Below are positions 43,244 through 52,155 of a stretch of DNA of 56,962 nt, piece by piece (the stretch's first letter is position 1; each line of letters opens with the position of its first letter). Where the stretch lies: the NCBI GenBank assembly GCA_052145775.1, contig JBKQNY010000136.1, positions 1 through 56,962 on the forward strand, in the 5' to 3' direction. The notes under the pieces were generated by a model, which saw only the letters and a list, made by a program, of their open reading frames with translations, did not search any database and was not told the origin of the DNA. The DNA is from CAVYPR01 sp052145775. Lineage in GTDB: Bacteria > Actinomycetota > Acidimicrobiia > Acidimicrobiales > RAAP-2. The translations under genes and the position numbers were made by a program.

Positions 43244-44596
43244 ATGTCATCGTCCCAGACCGTGGACGTCTCTGCGGCCCCAGTAGAGCAGACCCAGGAA
43301 GTCCCGGTCGCCTCCCCAGGATCAACGCCGCCCAAGGGCTTCCTGCGCCGCCATCGGTGGTGGATCATTGCCGCCGCGGTGGCCGTGCTGGCGGCCGGTG
43401 GTGGCATCGGGGCGTGGCTCGCAACCAGCGGATCCCCTGCGGCCGGCTTTCACGTCACCACAGACGTCGTGTCGGTCACGACCGGCGCGATGAAGCAGAC
43501 CGTGGCGGCCAGCGGGACCATCGCACCGGCCCAGGAAGCTGACCTCAATTTCGCCGTTTCGGGGAAGGTGGTCGCCGTAAATGTCGCGGCCGGGCAGGCC
43601 GTCACCGCCGGCCAGACCCTGGCCAGCGTGGCCCCCACAGCGCTCCAGGCTGACGCGTCGGCCGCGCAGGCCTCCCTGACAGCCGCCCAGGCCAAGCTGT
43701 CAAGCGATCAGGCCGACGGGGCCTCCACGAGCCAGATCGACTCCGACCAGGCATCGGTCACGTCGGCCCGGGACCAGCTGACAACAGCCCAGAAGGACCT
43801 GGCAGACGCCAACCTCACGTCGACGATCTCCGGGACGGTTGCCTCGGTCGATCTGACCACCGGCCAGGAGGTGTCGGGGTCCGGAGGATCGGGCTCCTCG
43901 GCCCCGTCTGGCGGAAGCGGGGGCTCCGGCGGCTCCACAAGCTCGTCGGGAACCGGTGCTTCGGGCTCGTCCGGCCAGGTGGTGGTCATCTCGACCGGGA
44001 GCTATGTCGTGAACACCACCGTCGACGACACCGAGGTTGGCGAGGTGGCAGCGGGTGACCAGGCGGTGATCACCCCGACAGGCTCGACGACCCCCGTCTA
44101 CGGCACCGTCGCATCAGTGGGGATGATCGCCTCGGGGAGCTCGAGCGTCGCATCGTTCCCGGTGGCGATCGACGTGACGGGTAGCCCGAGCGGCATCTAC
44201 GCCGGCTCCAGTGCCGAGGTCTCGATCGTGGTGAAGCAGCTGAACGACGTGATCGAGGTCCCGACCGCCGCCATCTCGTATACCAGCAGTCAAGCTGCGG
44301 TCACTTTGGTGAAGAGCGGAGGCCAGCACGTCTCCGAGCCGGTCACGGTCGGGACAAATTCGGACGGCGAGACCCAGATCACCCAAGGGCTCAGCGCGGG
44401 TCAGAAGGTGCTCGAACGGGTGGTGACCTTCACCGGCGCCCCGGGCGGTACCGGCACCGCACGCAACATCTTCGGTGGCAGAGGCGCGCCCTCGGGGGGG
44501 TTCCCCGGCGGTGGATCGTTCGTTCGGAGCGGCGGTACAGGCGGCGCAGAGTTCACGCCTGCTGGAGGATTCACCGGAGGAGGGACCGGTGGCTGA
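43244..44596 (+). CDS. RND/MacA-like membrane-fusion protein, first
   Basis: 450 aa. Basic cytoplasmic start, one membrane helix at about 42-62, then the paired biotinyl-lipoyl half-motifs (ADLNFAVSGKVVAVNVAAGQAVTAGQTLA and, after a short helical hairpin, LTSTISGTVASVDLTTGQEV). A Gly/Ser-rich insert at about 212-245, beta-barrel and Gly-rich tail complete it. It links the inner-membrane MacB pair to the outside. The hairpin is short, which suits a Gram-positive without a TolC. ATG 43244 lacks a clear ribosome site; TTG 43223 is an alternative. Confidence 0.87.
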   Translation: MSSSQTVDVSAAPVEQTQEVPVASPGSTPPKGFLRRHRWWIIAAAVAVLAAGGGIGAWLATSGSPAAGFHVTTDVVSVTTGAMKQTVAASGTIAPAQEADLNFAVSGKVVAVNVAAGQAVTAGQTLASVAPTALQADASAAQASLTAAQAKLSSDQADGASTSQIDSDQASVTSARDQLTTAQKDLADANLTSTISGTVASVDLTTGQEVSGSGGSGSSAPSGGSGGSGGSTSSSGTGASGSSGQVVVISTGSYVVNTTVDDTEVGEVAAGDQAVITPTGSTTPVYGTVASVGMIASGSSSVASFPVAIDVTGSPSGIYAGSSAEVSIVVKQLNDVIEVPTAAISYTSSQAAVTLVKSGGQHVSEPVTVGTNSDGETQITQGLSAGQKVLERVVTFTGAPGGTGTARNIFGGRGAPSGGFPGGGSFVRSGGTGGAEFTPAGGFTGGGTGG

Positions 44597-45290
44597 CCGA
44601 GCGCCGGTCATCGAACTCGCCCACGTCACCAAGGTCTACCGGAGCGGAACCCTGGCCGTTGCCGCGCTCCGGGGCATCACCCTCACCATCGACGACGGCG
44701 AGTACGTGGCCGTCATGGGTCCCTCGGGCTCGGGAAAGTCCACGCTCATGCACATCCTCGGCTGTCTCGACGGGCCAACGACCGGCGTCTACCACCTGGC
44801 CGGCCAAGACGTCAGCGGCATGAACGAAGCGGAGCTGGCCGCGGTTCGGAACCGGCGGATCGGCTTCGTGTTCCAGCAGTTCAACCTGCTCCCCTCGATG
44901 ACGGCGCTGCGCAACGTCGAACTGCCGCTCTCCTATGCCGGCGTCCCACGGGCGGAGCGGCGAGAGCGCGCACTCGCCTCCTTGGACCGGGTGGGTCTGG
45001 CGGACCGGGTCCACCATCGTCCTGGTGAGCTCTCCGGTGGCCAGCAGCAGCGGGTGGCGATCGCCCGAGCCCTGGTGACGGATCCCGACCTGATCCTGGC
45101 GGACGAACCCACGGGCAACCTCGACTCGGCCGCCGCCGACGACGTGATCCGGTTGCTGGGGGAGCTGCACGACGCCGGGAAGACCCTTGTTTTGATCACC
45201 CACGAGGCTGACGTGGCCGCCCTGGCCCACCACACGGTCCGCATCCGCGACGGTCTGCTGGCGGAAGGCGAGACGGTCGGCGCGCGATGA
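44589..45290 (+). CDS. MacB/LolD-type ABC transporter ATP-binding protein
   Basis: 233 aa. Walker A GPSGSGKST near residue 46, Q-loop FVFQQFNLLPSMT, signature LSGGQQQRVAIARAL, Walker B LILADEPTGNLDS, H-loop ITHE. It powers the permease encoded next. GTG 44589 overlaps the fusion-protein stop by 8 bases, and its 3' end overlaps the permease start (ATGA). Confidence 0.95.
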   Translation: MADRAPVIELAHVTKVYRSGTLAVAALRGITLTIDDGEYVAVMGPSGSGKSTLMHILGCLDGPTTGVYHLAGQDVSGMNEAELAAVRNRRIGFVFQQFNLLPSMTALRNVELPLSYAGVPRAERRERALASLDRVGLADRVHHRPGELSGGQQQRVAIARALVTDPDLILADEPTGNLDSAAADDVIRLLGELHDAGKTLVLITHEADVAALAHHTVRIRDGLLAEGETVGAR

Positions 45291-46522
45291 CCTGGCTCGA
45301 GTCACTACGAACCGGTCTCGAATCGGTGCGCACGCACCGGCTGCGCTCCGCGCTGACCGCAGTCGGGATCATGATCGGCATCGCCGCCGTGATCCTCACG
45401 GTCGGCCTGGGGTTGGGCGCGCAGAACCAGGTCAGCTCGGAGATCAACTCACTCGGTACGAACCTGCTGACCATCTCTCCGGGCAGCAGCACGTCGAGCA
45501 GCGGCATCCGTGGCGGTTTCGGAACCGCGTCGACGCTCACGGAGTCGAACGCGGCCGCACTCGAGTCCAAGACCGTGGCGCCCGACATCAAGGCAGTCGC
45601 GCCGATCGCGCAGTTCACCGAGACCCTGACCGCGGGCTCGAGCACCTGGACGAGCCCCGTCGTGGGGTCCACCCCGTCCTGGGTTACAGTGCGGAACCGC
45701 ATCGTCACCCAGGGTCGTTTCATCGACCGCCAGGACGTTGCGGACCACACGCCGGTCGCCGTGCTCGGGACGACAGTGGCGTCTGAGCTCTTTCGCGCCG
45801 AGGACCCTGTCGGCCAGACGGTGAACGTCGACGGGGTGCCCATGACGGTGATCGGGGTGCTGAACTCGGTGGGCTCTTCGTCTTCGACATCGTCGGCCAC
45901 GTCCCAGGACGATCAGGTGGTGGTGCCGATCAGCACGGCCACGGAGCGCCTGTTCGGCAGCAGCTCGCTCAGCTCGATCCTGGTCGAGGCCCGCTCGGGC
46001 GGCGTGCTTTCCGCCGCCTACCAGGAGGCCGACGGCGAGCTGCTGGCCCTGCACGGGATCAGCACGCCGTCGGGCGCGGACTTCACCATCACCTCCCAAC
46101 AGTCGCTGGTTTCAACCGCCACCTCGGTCGACCGGACCCTGACCATCCTGCTCGGCGGCATTGCCGCCATATCGCTGCTGGTCGGCGGGATCGGGGTGAT
46201 GAACATCATGCTGGTCTCGGTGACCGAGCGCATCCGCGAGATCGGGCTCCGCAAGGCACTCGGCGCAACCCCCAGACTGATCCGGCGCCAGTTCCTCCTT
46301 GAGGCTTCCATCCTCGGCCTAACTGGCGGCGCCCTCGGAGTTCTGATCGGAGCGCTCGGCGCGATCTTCCTCCCCAGCGCGATCGGAGATCCGATCACCC
46401 TTTCGGTCCCGGCGACCGCGGGGGCGCTCGCCGTCGCCATCACCATCGGCCTCGTCTTCGGCGTCTACCCGGCCAGCCGGGCGGCCCGATTGGCACCGAT
46501 CGATGCACTCCGCAATGAATAA
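45287..46522 (+). CDS. MacB-type ABC permease
   Basis: 411 aa. Typical MacB layout: N-terminal helix (LRSALTAVGIMIGIAAVIL), a long extracytoplasmic MacB_PCD domain (residues 45-280), then three C-terminal helices (FtsX domain) with GGIGVMNIMLVSVTERIREIGLRKALGA in pieces and a final VYPASRAARLAPIDALR. MacB pumps work as mechanotransducers moving peptides, lipids or antibiotics from the periplasmic side. Confidence 0.95.
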   Translation: MTWLESLRTGLESVRTHRLRSALTAVGIMIGIAAVILTVGLGLGAQNQVSSEINSLGTNLLTISPGSSTSSSGIRGGFGTASTLTESNAAALESKTVAPDIKAVAPIAQFTETLTAGSSTWTSPVVGSTPSWVTVRNRIVTQGRFIDRQDVADHTPVAVLGTTVASELFRAEDPVGQTVNVDGVPMTVIGVLNSVGSSSSTSSATSQDDQVVVPISTATERLFGSSSLSSILVEARSGGVLSAAYQEADGELLALHGISTPSGADFTITSQQSLVSTATSVDRTLTILLGGIAAISLLVGGIGVMNIMLVSVTERIREIGLRKALGATPRLIRRQFLLEASILGLTGGALGVLIGALGAIFLPSAIGDPITLSVPATAGALAVAITIGLVFGVYPASRAARLAPIDALRNE

Positions 46523-46555
46523 CCCTCGAGTCACGTCAGGTACGAAAAGGAGCAG

Positions 46556-47515
46556 ATGATGCCCGGTACGCAGTGCCACCGAAGGATGCACCAGCTGACC
46601 CACCCGTTCCGCCGGCCACCACCATGGGTCGCGCTCGCCGCCATGGTGGTGGCAAGCCTGACTGCCGGCGGTACGGCCGGCGCGGCCCCGCAGAACTCGA
46701 CATCGGGCCGCCGGTTCGGCCCCGGTCCAGGGGCCTTCGGCTCGGTCGCCGCCATCTCAGGCACATCGATGGAGGTCCAGAACGCATCGACAGGGCAGAC
46801 GACCGTTGACTGGACATCGTCGACCACCTTCACCCAGAACGCCACCGTCTCGGTATCCTCGATCACTGCCGGTGACTGCGTGACCGTGACCGGGACCTCC
46901 TCCAAGGGCACGATCACCGCCAAGACGGTGGCCATCAGGCAGGCAGGGTCGTCGAGCGGCTGCACCCCTACCGGTGGCCCGGGCTCCTTCCGGGGGACCG
47001 GCGGAGCCGGTGGCGGATCGTTCCGTCCGCCCTCGGGCTCGACTGGCGGCAACTTCCCGCACCGGGCGACAGCTCAGGCCGGCGGGTACCGACGCGCCTT
47101 CCCCGGAGCCGGAGATACCGGGTTTGCCAGCGGCAAGGTCACCATGGTGGCATCGACCACCCTCACCCTCTCCGGCATCTCGTCAGCCGCCTTCGGCAAG
47201 GAGACGGCCAAAGCGGCCGCTCAGGCGAAGACCACCGGTTCGTCGGGCAAGTCCAAGAACGCCAAGAGCGACCCCACCGCACCGAAGGCGACGACCGTGC
47301 ACGTGAAGCTGGCCTCGTCGACGACCTACACCGAGACCCAGCCGGCGGCCGCGTCGAGCCTGGCCGTGGGTGACTGCGTGGCCGCCACCGGCACCAGCAG
47401 CACCAACGGCAGCGTCTCTGCGTCGACCGTCGCCATCACCTCCACGGGCGGTCAGAGCTGCACCGTCGGGTTCGGCTTCGGCGGCGCCGCCGCCGGGGGA
47501 TCGGCCAGTGGCTGA
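46556..47515 (+). CDS. Secreted DUF5666-like protein of the efflux operon
   Basis: 319 aa. Signal peptide ending near GGTAGAAPQ, then two copies of a small beta-domain (VAAISGTSMEVQN...AGDCVTVTGTSS and VTMVASTTLTLSG...VGDCVAATGTSS) joined by Gly/Pro- and Lys-rich linkers. The GDCVxxxG pattern is like DUF5666 repeats. AAAAGGAG lies before the ATG pair at 46556/46559. Position between MacB and the second fusion protein suggests an extracytoplasmic component of the pump. Confidence 0.78.
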   Translation: MMPGTQCHRRMHQLTHPFRRPPPWVALAAMVVASLTAGGTAGAAPQNSTSGRRFGPGPGAFGSVAAISGTSMEVQNASTGQTTVDWTSSTTFTQNATVSVSSITAGDCVTVTGTSSKGTITAKTVAIRQAGSSSGCTPTGGPGSFRGTGGAGGGSFRPPSGSTGGNFPHRATAQAGGYRRAFPGAGDTGFASGKVTMVASTTLTLSGISSAAFGKETAKAAAQAKTTGSSGKSKNAKSDPTAPKATTVHVKLASSTTYTETQPAAASSLAVGDCVAATGTSSTNGSVSASTVAITSTGGQSCTVGFGFGGAAAGGSASG

Positions 47516-49322
47516 GCGCCAAGGGTGGTCCGTCCGTCGATGGGTGCTCGGCTTCGGTGCGCTGGTTGTCATTGCCGCAGTCGTCGGCATCTCGATCTGG
47601 GCCACCGGAGCCTCGGGATCCGGCGGCTACCGAACGGCGATCGCCACGACCGCGTCGGTGCGAAGCCTTCTCGGAGTGAGTGGTACGGCTGAGCCGGTCG
47701 ACCAGTCGACAGTCGCCTTCCAGGTGTCAGGCACGGTGGCCAGCGTCGACGTCGGCCTGGGCCAGGCCGTAACCGCAGGACAGACGCTGGCTTCGCTGAC
47801 CCCGACAGTGCTCCAACGCCAGGTGGCGACCGCCCAATCGAAGCTCGATTCCGCCGACGCCACGCTCACCTCTGATGAATCCGCACAAGCGTCCGCCGCC
47901 GACCCCAGCTCATCGACAGCCACGAGCGGTACCGCGTCGACTTCTTCGATATCGGCCACGACCACCTCCACCACGACGGCTTCTACAGGATCGACATCGA
48001 GCGCGGCGACGGGCAGCGGATCGGCCACCGGAGGGAAGGGTGGTCCGTCCGCCGGAGGAGGATCGGGCGCGGGGGGAGCGACCACACTGCAGTCTGCGCA
48101 GCAGGCGGTCGTGGGCGCCCAACAGACCGCCGACTCCGACGAGCAGACTGCGGCAGCAGATCTTTCGGCCGCCCAGAAGGTGTGTGGCGGGTCGCACTCC
48201 AACCCCGAGGTGACATCGGGTCACTCGACCACAGGCGGCACGACGAGCACGTCCTCGACAGCCGAGACCACCTCAACAAAGCCCGCGACACCACCCAAGA
48301 CAAAGTCCAAGACAAGGTCGACGACAACGCCCACCACAACCGCCGGCGGCTCGACCGCGTGCACCACCGCGCTCAGCCAGGCGCTCGCCGACCAGCAGCA
48401 GGTGGCAGCCGACCAGAAGGCGGTCGGAGGCGCTGAGAGCTCACTGGCCAAGCTCCTCGCTTCGGAGGCGTCGTCCGCAACCACGACCACGAGCCAACCG
48501 TCCGGATCCTCGAGCCCGTCGAGCAGCCACGCCTCGAGCTCAGGTAGCGGCTCCGGCGCATCTGCAGCCACCGACAGCGCCGCACAGCTCGCCACCGACC
48601 AGGCGGACATAGACACCGACCAGGCATCACTCATCGACGCGCAGCAGTCGCTTTCCAACACCCAGCTCACGAGCCCGATCACCGGCAGCGTTGTCGCCGT
48701 CGGCATCACTGCTGGGCAGTCCGTCACCGCAGGGTCGACCTCCGACGTCATCACGGTCATCGACCACGACAGCTACGAGGCGACGGCATCGCTCTCGACC
48801 GGACAGGTGACCAAGGTAAAGGTGGGTGACGCGGCCGCCGTGAACGTCGACGGGCAGTCAGAGACGCTCACTGGTGTGGTGACCCGCGTCGGCCCGGTGG
48901 ACACCAGCGGATCCAGTGGTGACACGTACCCTCTCGTCGTTGCCCTCCCCGCTGGTTCGCATGGGATCTTCGCAGGCTCCACTGCGCAGATCGAGGTCGT
49001 CCTCAGCCAGGTCCACGACGCCCTGGCGGTTCCCACCTCCGCCGTACACACCGTCAGCGCCGGCACGTCCTACGTGCTGGTCCTGCAATCGGGGCAAGAA
49101 GTCCGCAAGACGGTCCGGGTGGGCGTGGTGGGCGGTGTCTACAGCCAGATCACCTCGGGCCTCAGATCGGGCGCGGTGGTGGTGCTGGCCGATCTCACAG
49201 AGGCCATTCCGACCTCGAGCACCAACACATTCGTCAGCCGGTTCGGCCCGGGCGGGTTCACTTCATTCCCCGGCGGGGGGAGTGGGAGCTTCTTCCGCAG
49301 CACCGCTGGGTTCAAGGGCTGA
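47508..49322 (+). CDS. Membrane-fusion protein, second, with large Ser/Thr-rich inserts
   Basis: 604 aa, some 200 longer than its kin. One membrane helix near residues 15-35, lipoyl half-motif VSGTVASVDVGLGQAVTAGQTLASLTP, the returning half LTSPITGSVVAVGITAGQSVTAGS near residue 385, and beta-barrel domains to the end. The region between the halves, normally a coiled-coil hairpin, is filled with Ser/Thr/Gly/Ala low-complexity blocks broken by short helices (TLQSAQQAVVGAQQTADSDE, LSQALADQQQVAADQKAVGG). GTG 47508 overlaps the previous stop. It ends the operon. Confidence 0.85.
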   Translation: MAERQGWSVRRWVLGFGALVVIAAVVGISIWATGASGSGGYRTAIATTASVRSLLGVSGTAEPVDQSTVAFQVSGTVASVDVGLGQAVTAGQTLASLTPTVLQRQVATAQSKLDSADATLTSDESAQASAADPSSSTATSGTASTSSISATTTSTTTASTGSTSSAATGSGSATGGKGGPSAGGGSGAGGATTLQSAQQAVVGAQQTADSDEQTAAADLSAAQKVCGGSHSNPEVTSGHSTTGGTTSTSSTAETTSTKPATPPKTKSKTRSTTTPTTTAGGSTACTTALSQALADQQQVAADQKAVGGAESSLAKLLASEASSATTTTSQPSGSSSPSSSHASSSGSGSGASAATDSAAQLATDQADIDTDQASLIDAQQSLSNTQLTSPITGSVVAVGITAGQSVTAGSTSDVITVIDHDSYEATASLSTGQVTKVKVGDAAAVNVDGQSETLTGVVTRVGPVDTSGSSGDTYPLVVALPAGSHGIFAGSTAQIEVVLSQVHDALAVPTSAVHTVSAGTSYVLVLQSGQEVRKTVRVGVVGGVYSQITSGLRSGAVVVLADLTEAIPTSSTNTFVSRFGPGGFTSFPGGGSGSFFRSTAGFKG

Positions 49323-49461
49323 GACGACCGGCCCTCTTCCCAACTCCAGACGGAAGGGGGGCGAGGGGGCGCCCAGAGCAATGCCGTCGAAGGACGCCCG
49401 CGCTGTGTCCACGTCGCAAGTGCACTCTTGGTACTAGATGTCCGGTGTGTACCGCACTCCG

Positions 49462-50493
49462 CTACCTGGCGCCGAGCAAGCTGTTGATCTCCTGGTTCAA
49501 CGCGCTCTGATCGGCGACGTGCACGTAGACATCGCTCGGGCGACCGGGGTCGGTGCGCCATGACAAGCCGCCCTCGGAGTTGACGTAAGCCGAACCACCC
49601 TGGCCCAGATCGGTGAAGAGATCGCCGGGACCTTGCACGGCATAGAGGAGGGAGGGTCCGTCCCAGTCGCCGTCTCCGGGTGGCCCGCAGCCGAACTTGG
49701 CCTCGTAGACGATGCGCATTGGATTCTTCGGCGACGCAGAGCCGCACAGCGCCCCGCCTACCTTGGTGGCCACACCGGTCGTGCCGTCGACCCAGGCGAT
49801 CGGGGTGGGCCAATCGCCGCTCACCACCTCGGCGGCAGCCGCGAGATCCAGCCTCTGGTTCGTCAAGGCAGGGAAGTCGGTGTTGGGGAAGAAGCCGTCC
49901 TCGATCACCGTCTTCTTCACCTTGGCGGCGATGAGGCCTCGCCCATCGAGCGCGCTGCCATCACCCGGCTTCGACATCAAGAGACCGGCCAGATTGGCGT
50001 ACGAACCAATGGCCACAATGGTGACGCTGTGGTCGGGCTGCTCGGCCAGGATGCGCCTATAGAGCGGCACCGCGTCAGGCACGTCCCGACTCGAATGGAC
50101 CTTGTGGGGCAGCGAGTCCGCCAGTTTGTTCGAGTAGCCATGCGGTGCGGTATTGATCTCGGAGTCCGCGAGCGCACCGAGCGGGATTGAGGGGTGGCCG
50201 TAGAAGGTGTCGATGGCGTCGATGGCCGCCACGGCCTCCGGGTTGGGGATGTCGGACATGATGGCGAGGACGTGGACCTTGCCCCTTTGCTCGAGCACGT
50301 TGGCCATCCCGATGGCGGTGGCATCGTCCCACCACAGCGACAGATCGGTATCGATGATGATCTGCGGAGCGCCGGTGCTCTTCTGAGCAGCCGACGCAAC
50401 CGGGGATCGTGTGATAGTCGCTATCGCTCCGACCCCGCTAAAGAGCACGGAAAGCGCCGCCCAGATCGATACCACTCGCCGACTGACCGGCAT
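49462..50493 (-). CDS. Secreted nucleoside hydrolase-like protein
   Basis: 343 aa with a signal peptide (VSIWAALSVLFSGVGAIATI). The family N-terminal metal motif appears as IIIDTDLSLWWDDATAIGMAN; the Asp residues of DTD and DD are kept, while the usual Gly/Asp between them are Ser/Trp. A region like VTIVAIGSYANLAGLL matches the TxLGPLTNLA site. It would cleave nucleosides outside the cell, but the altered loop leaves catalysis open. ATG 50493 has GGGGGTGG just upstream. Confidence 0.82.
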   Translation of the reverse strand: MPVSRRVVSIWAALSVLFSGVGAIATITRSPVASAAQKSTGAPQIIIDTDLSLWWDDATAIGMANVLEQRGKVHVLAIMSDIPNPEAVAAIDAIDTFYGHPSIPLGALADSEINTAPHGYSNKLADSLPHKVHSSRDVPDAVPLYRRILAEQPDHSVTIVAIGSYANLAGLLMSKPGDGSALDGRGLIAAKVKKTVIEDGFFPNTDFPALTNQRLDLAAAAEVVSGDWPTPIAWVDGTTGVATKVGGALCGSASPKNPMRIVYEAKFGCGPPGDGDWDGPSLLYAVQGPGDLFTDLGQGGSAYVNSEGGLSWRTDPGRPSDVYVHVADQSALNQEINSLLGAR

Positions 50494-50646
50494 AGCCACC
50501 CCCAAAGACGACCGAATCGAAGGCTACGCCCCGAGAGCAGCGATCACCGAGAAACCTGCCGTGGACCCTTGGGACGAATGCCACTGGCACAGCCCTTGCA
50601 TCCTCTCAGCACGCCCCGGATCCACAGTCCGGGCCTGCGCCGACGC

Positions 50647-51951
50647 CTACGGAACCGTCGCCACCTGCTCTTCAGATGAAGTCGGCTGCACCGGTGTGAC
50701 GGGTGACGGACTGGTCCGATCGCCCAGCGACTTGAAGACACCAGGACGCAGGACGCGCGTCAGCGCCATCACCAGCAAGAGGACGACGCCGCCGGCCGCG
50801 GTGACTTCCCGCACTCCGGTGTGCGTGCCGATCGCGCCTTGGATCACCGCACCGATGGGATACAGGACACCGAGCGACAGCATGTAGAAGCTCAACACCC
50901 GACCCCGAGCCGTCGTCGGGGCGCGCAGTTGGACGACGGTGTTCAGCCCCGACAGCACGCCGATATAGCAGGCACCGACCAGCAACAGCGCGGCAGCGGA
51001 CCACCACAGGGATGGAGCCACCGCGTAGGTGACCAGCAGCAGCGGGAGGATGAAGATGACCGCGACCAGCTGTCTCTTCCGGCCGTAGCGGAGGGCAAAG
51101 GCAGGAAGGAGGACTGCGCCAAGCACTGCGCCCACCCCCTGAGCCGTCACCAGGACGGCCGTGCCATAACTGCCCCGGTGGCCCGATCCCATGTGCAGTG
51201 CGTCGATCGCCATCGCCGGCACCAGGGCGATGAAGGGTGAGCCCAGGAGCGCGACGACGCCGATCAAGACGATCGCGGCGCGGCAACCCGGCTCCCTGGC
51301 AGCCACGCGGGCACCATCTGCGATGCGTCGCACGACGTGCGGACGATCGATCGCCGGCTTGTGGGCGGGGAGCCGAACGAAGGCCAGTGCGACCAACACG
51401 GCAGCGAAGGAAAGTGCGTTGCAGGCAAAGGCCAGTTGATAGGAGCCCAACGCCAGGACCACTCCAGCGAACGCCGGGCCAATCACCCGCCCCAGGTTGT
51501 ACTGGGCTGACGAGAGTGACACGGCGGCGAGGATGTCCTCGCGACGCTCCACGAGGTCGGGCAGCATCGCCTGGTAGGAGGGGAACCCGATGGCCCCGGC
51601 TGCGCCGCCGAGGAACGCCATGATCACCGCAGTGACGGGGGTCGCCCTCCCCGTCGCGGCCAGTGCCGTGAGGATCGTCGCCATGAGCATTTCGGCAGCG
51701 GTCGTGAGCATCAGCCACCGGCGCCTGTCGAGCCTGTCGGCCAACGCTCCCCCGACCGGCGACAGAAGGCCGACCGGAATGAACGCGGCGGCGGCCACGA
51801 GGCCGGTCCAGAGCGGATCGTGGGTGCGGGCCGTCACGAAGATCCCGAGGGCCACAGCCTGCATCCAGGATCCAATGCTCGACACCATGGCGGCGGACCA
51901 CAGGAGGGCGAAATTTCGGGACTTCAGTGGCCGGAGCGTGCGCACGGACAC
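50647..51951 (-). CDS. Major facilitator superfamily exporter (EntS/MFS_3-like)
   Basis: 434 aa, about twelve membrane helices. The N-terminal SRNFALLWSAAMVSSIGSWMQAVAL and the loop motif GGALADRLDRRRWLM are those of the MFS_3 (enterobactin-exporter-like) family. GTG 51951. No siderophore genes are near. It lies downstream of the ABC transporter genes on the same strand, 204 bases apart, and could be transcribed separately. Confidence 0.9.
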   Translation of the reverse strand: MSVRTLRPLKSRNFALLWSAAMVSSIGSWMQAVALGIFVTARTHDPLWTGLVAAAAFIPVGLLSPVGGALADRLDRRRWLMLTTAAEMLMATILTALAATGRATPVTAVIMAFLGGAAGAIGFPSYQAMLPDLVERREDILAAVSLSSAQYNLGRVIGPAFAGVVLALGSYQLAFACNALSFAAVLVALAFVRLPAHKPAIDRPHVVRRIADGARVAAREPGCRAAIVLIGVVALLGSPFIALVPAMAIDALHMGSGHRGSYGTAVLVTAQGVGAVLGAVLLPAFALRYGRKRQLVAVIFILPLLLVTYAVAPSLWWSAAALLLVGACYIGVLSGLNTVVQLRAPTTARGRVLSFYMLSLGVLYPIGAVIQGAIGTHTGVREVTAAGGVVLLLVMALTRVLRPGVFKSLGDRTSPSPVTPVQPTSSEEQVATVP

Positions 51952-52155
51952 GACTGGAGAGTACCGCAGGCACCGTTTCGTCAGGTCCGGCGGCTCTCTC
52001 TGTTCAGCGCCTCGGTGACGTCAGTCCGCAGCAACCCTCGCTTAGGACGAACGAAGTGGGAAGGGCGCCGGCAAGGAGCGCCCGCGTCATCCGTGTGCTC
52101 GCAGCCAGCGTCTGCGACCAGCTGACGTCCGCTCCACTCCCTTCGTCCGCGGTGA

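Noticed and set aside
47900..48560. Repetitive Thr/Ser codons suggested a repeat array or CRISPR
   Set aside because: No regular unit or spacers; it is in-frame low-complexity coding sequence of the second fusion protein.
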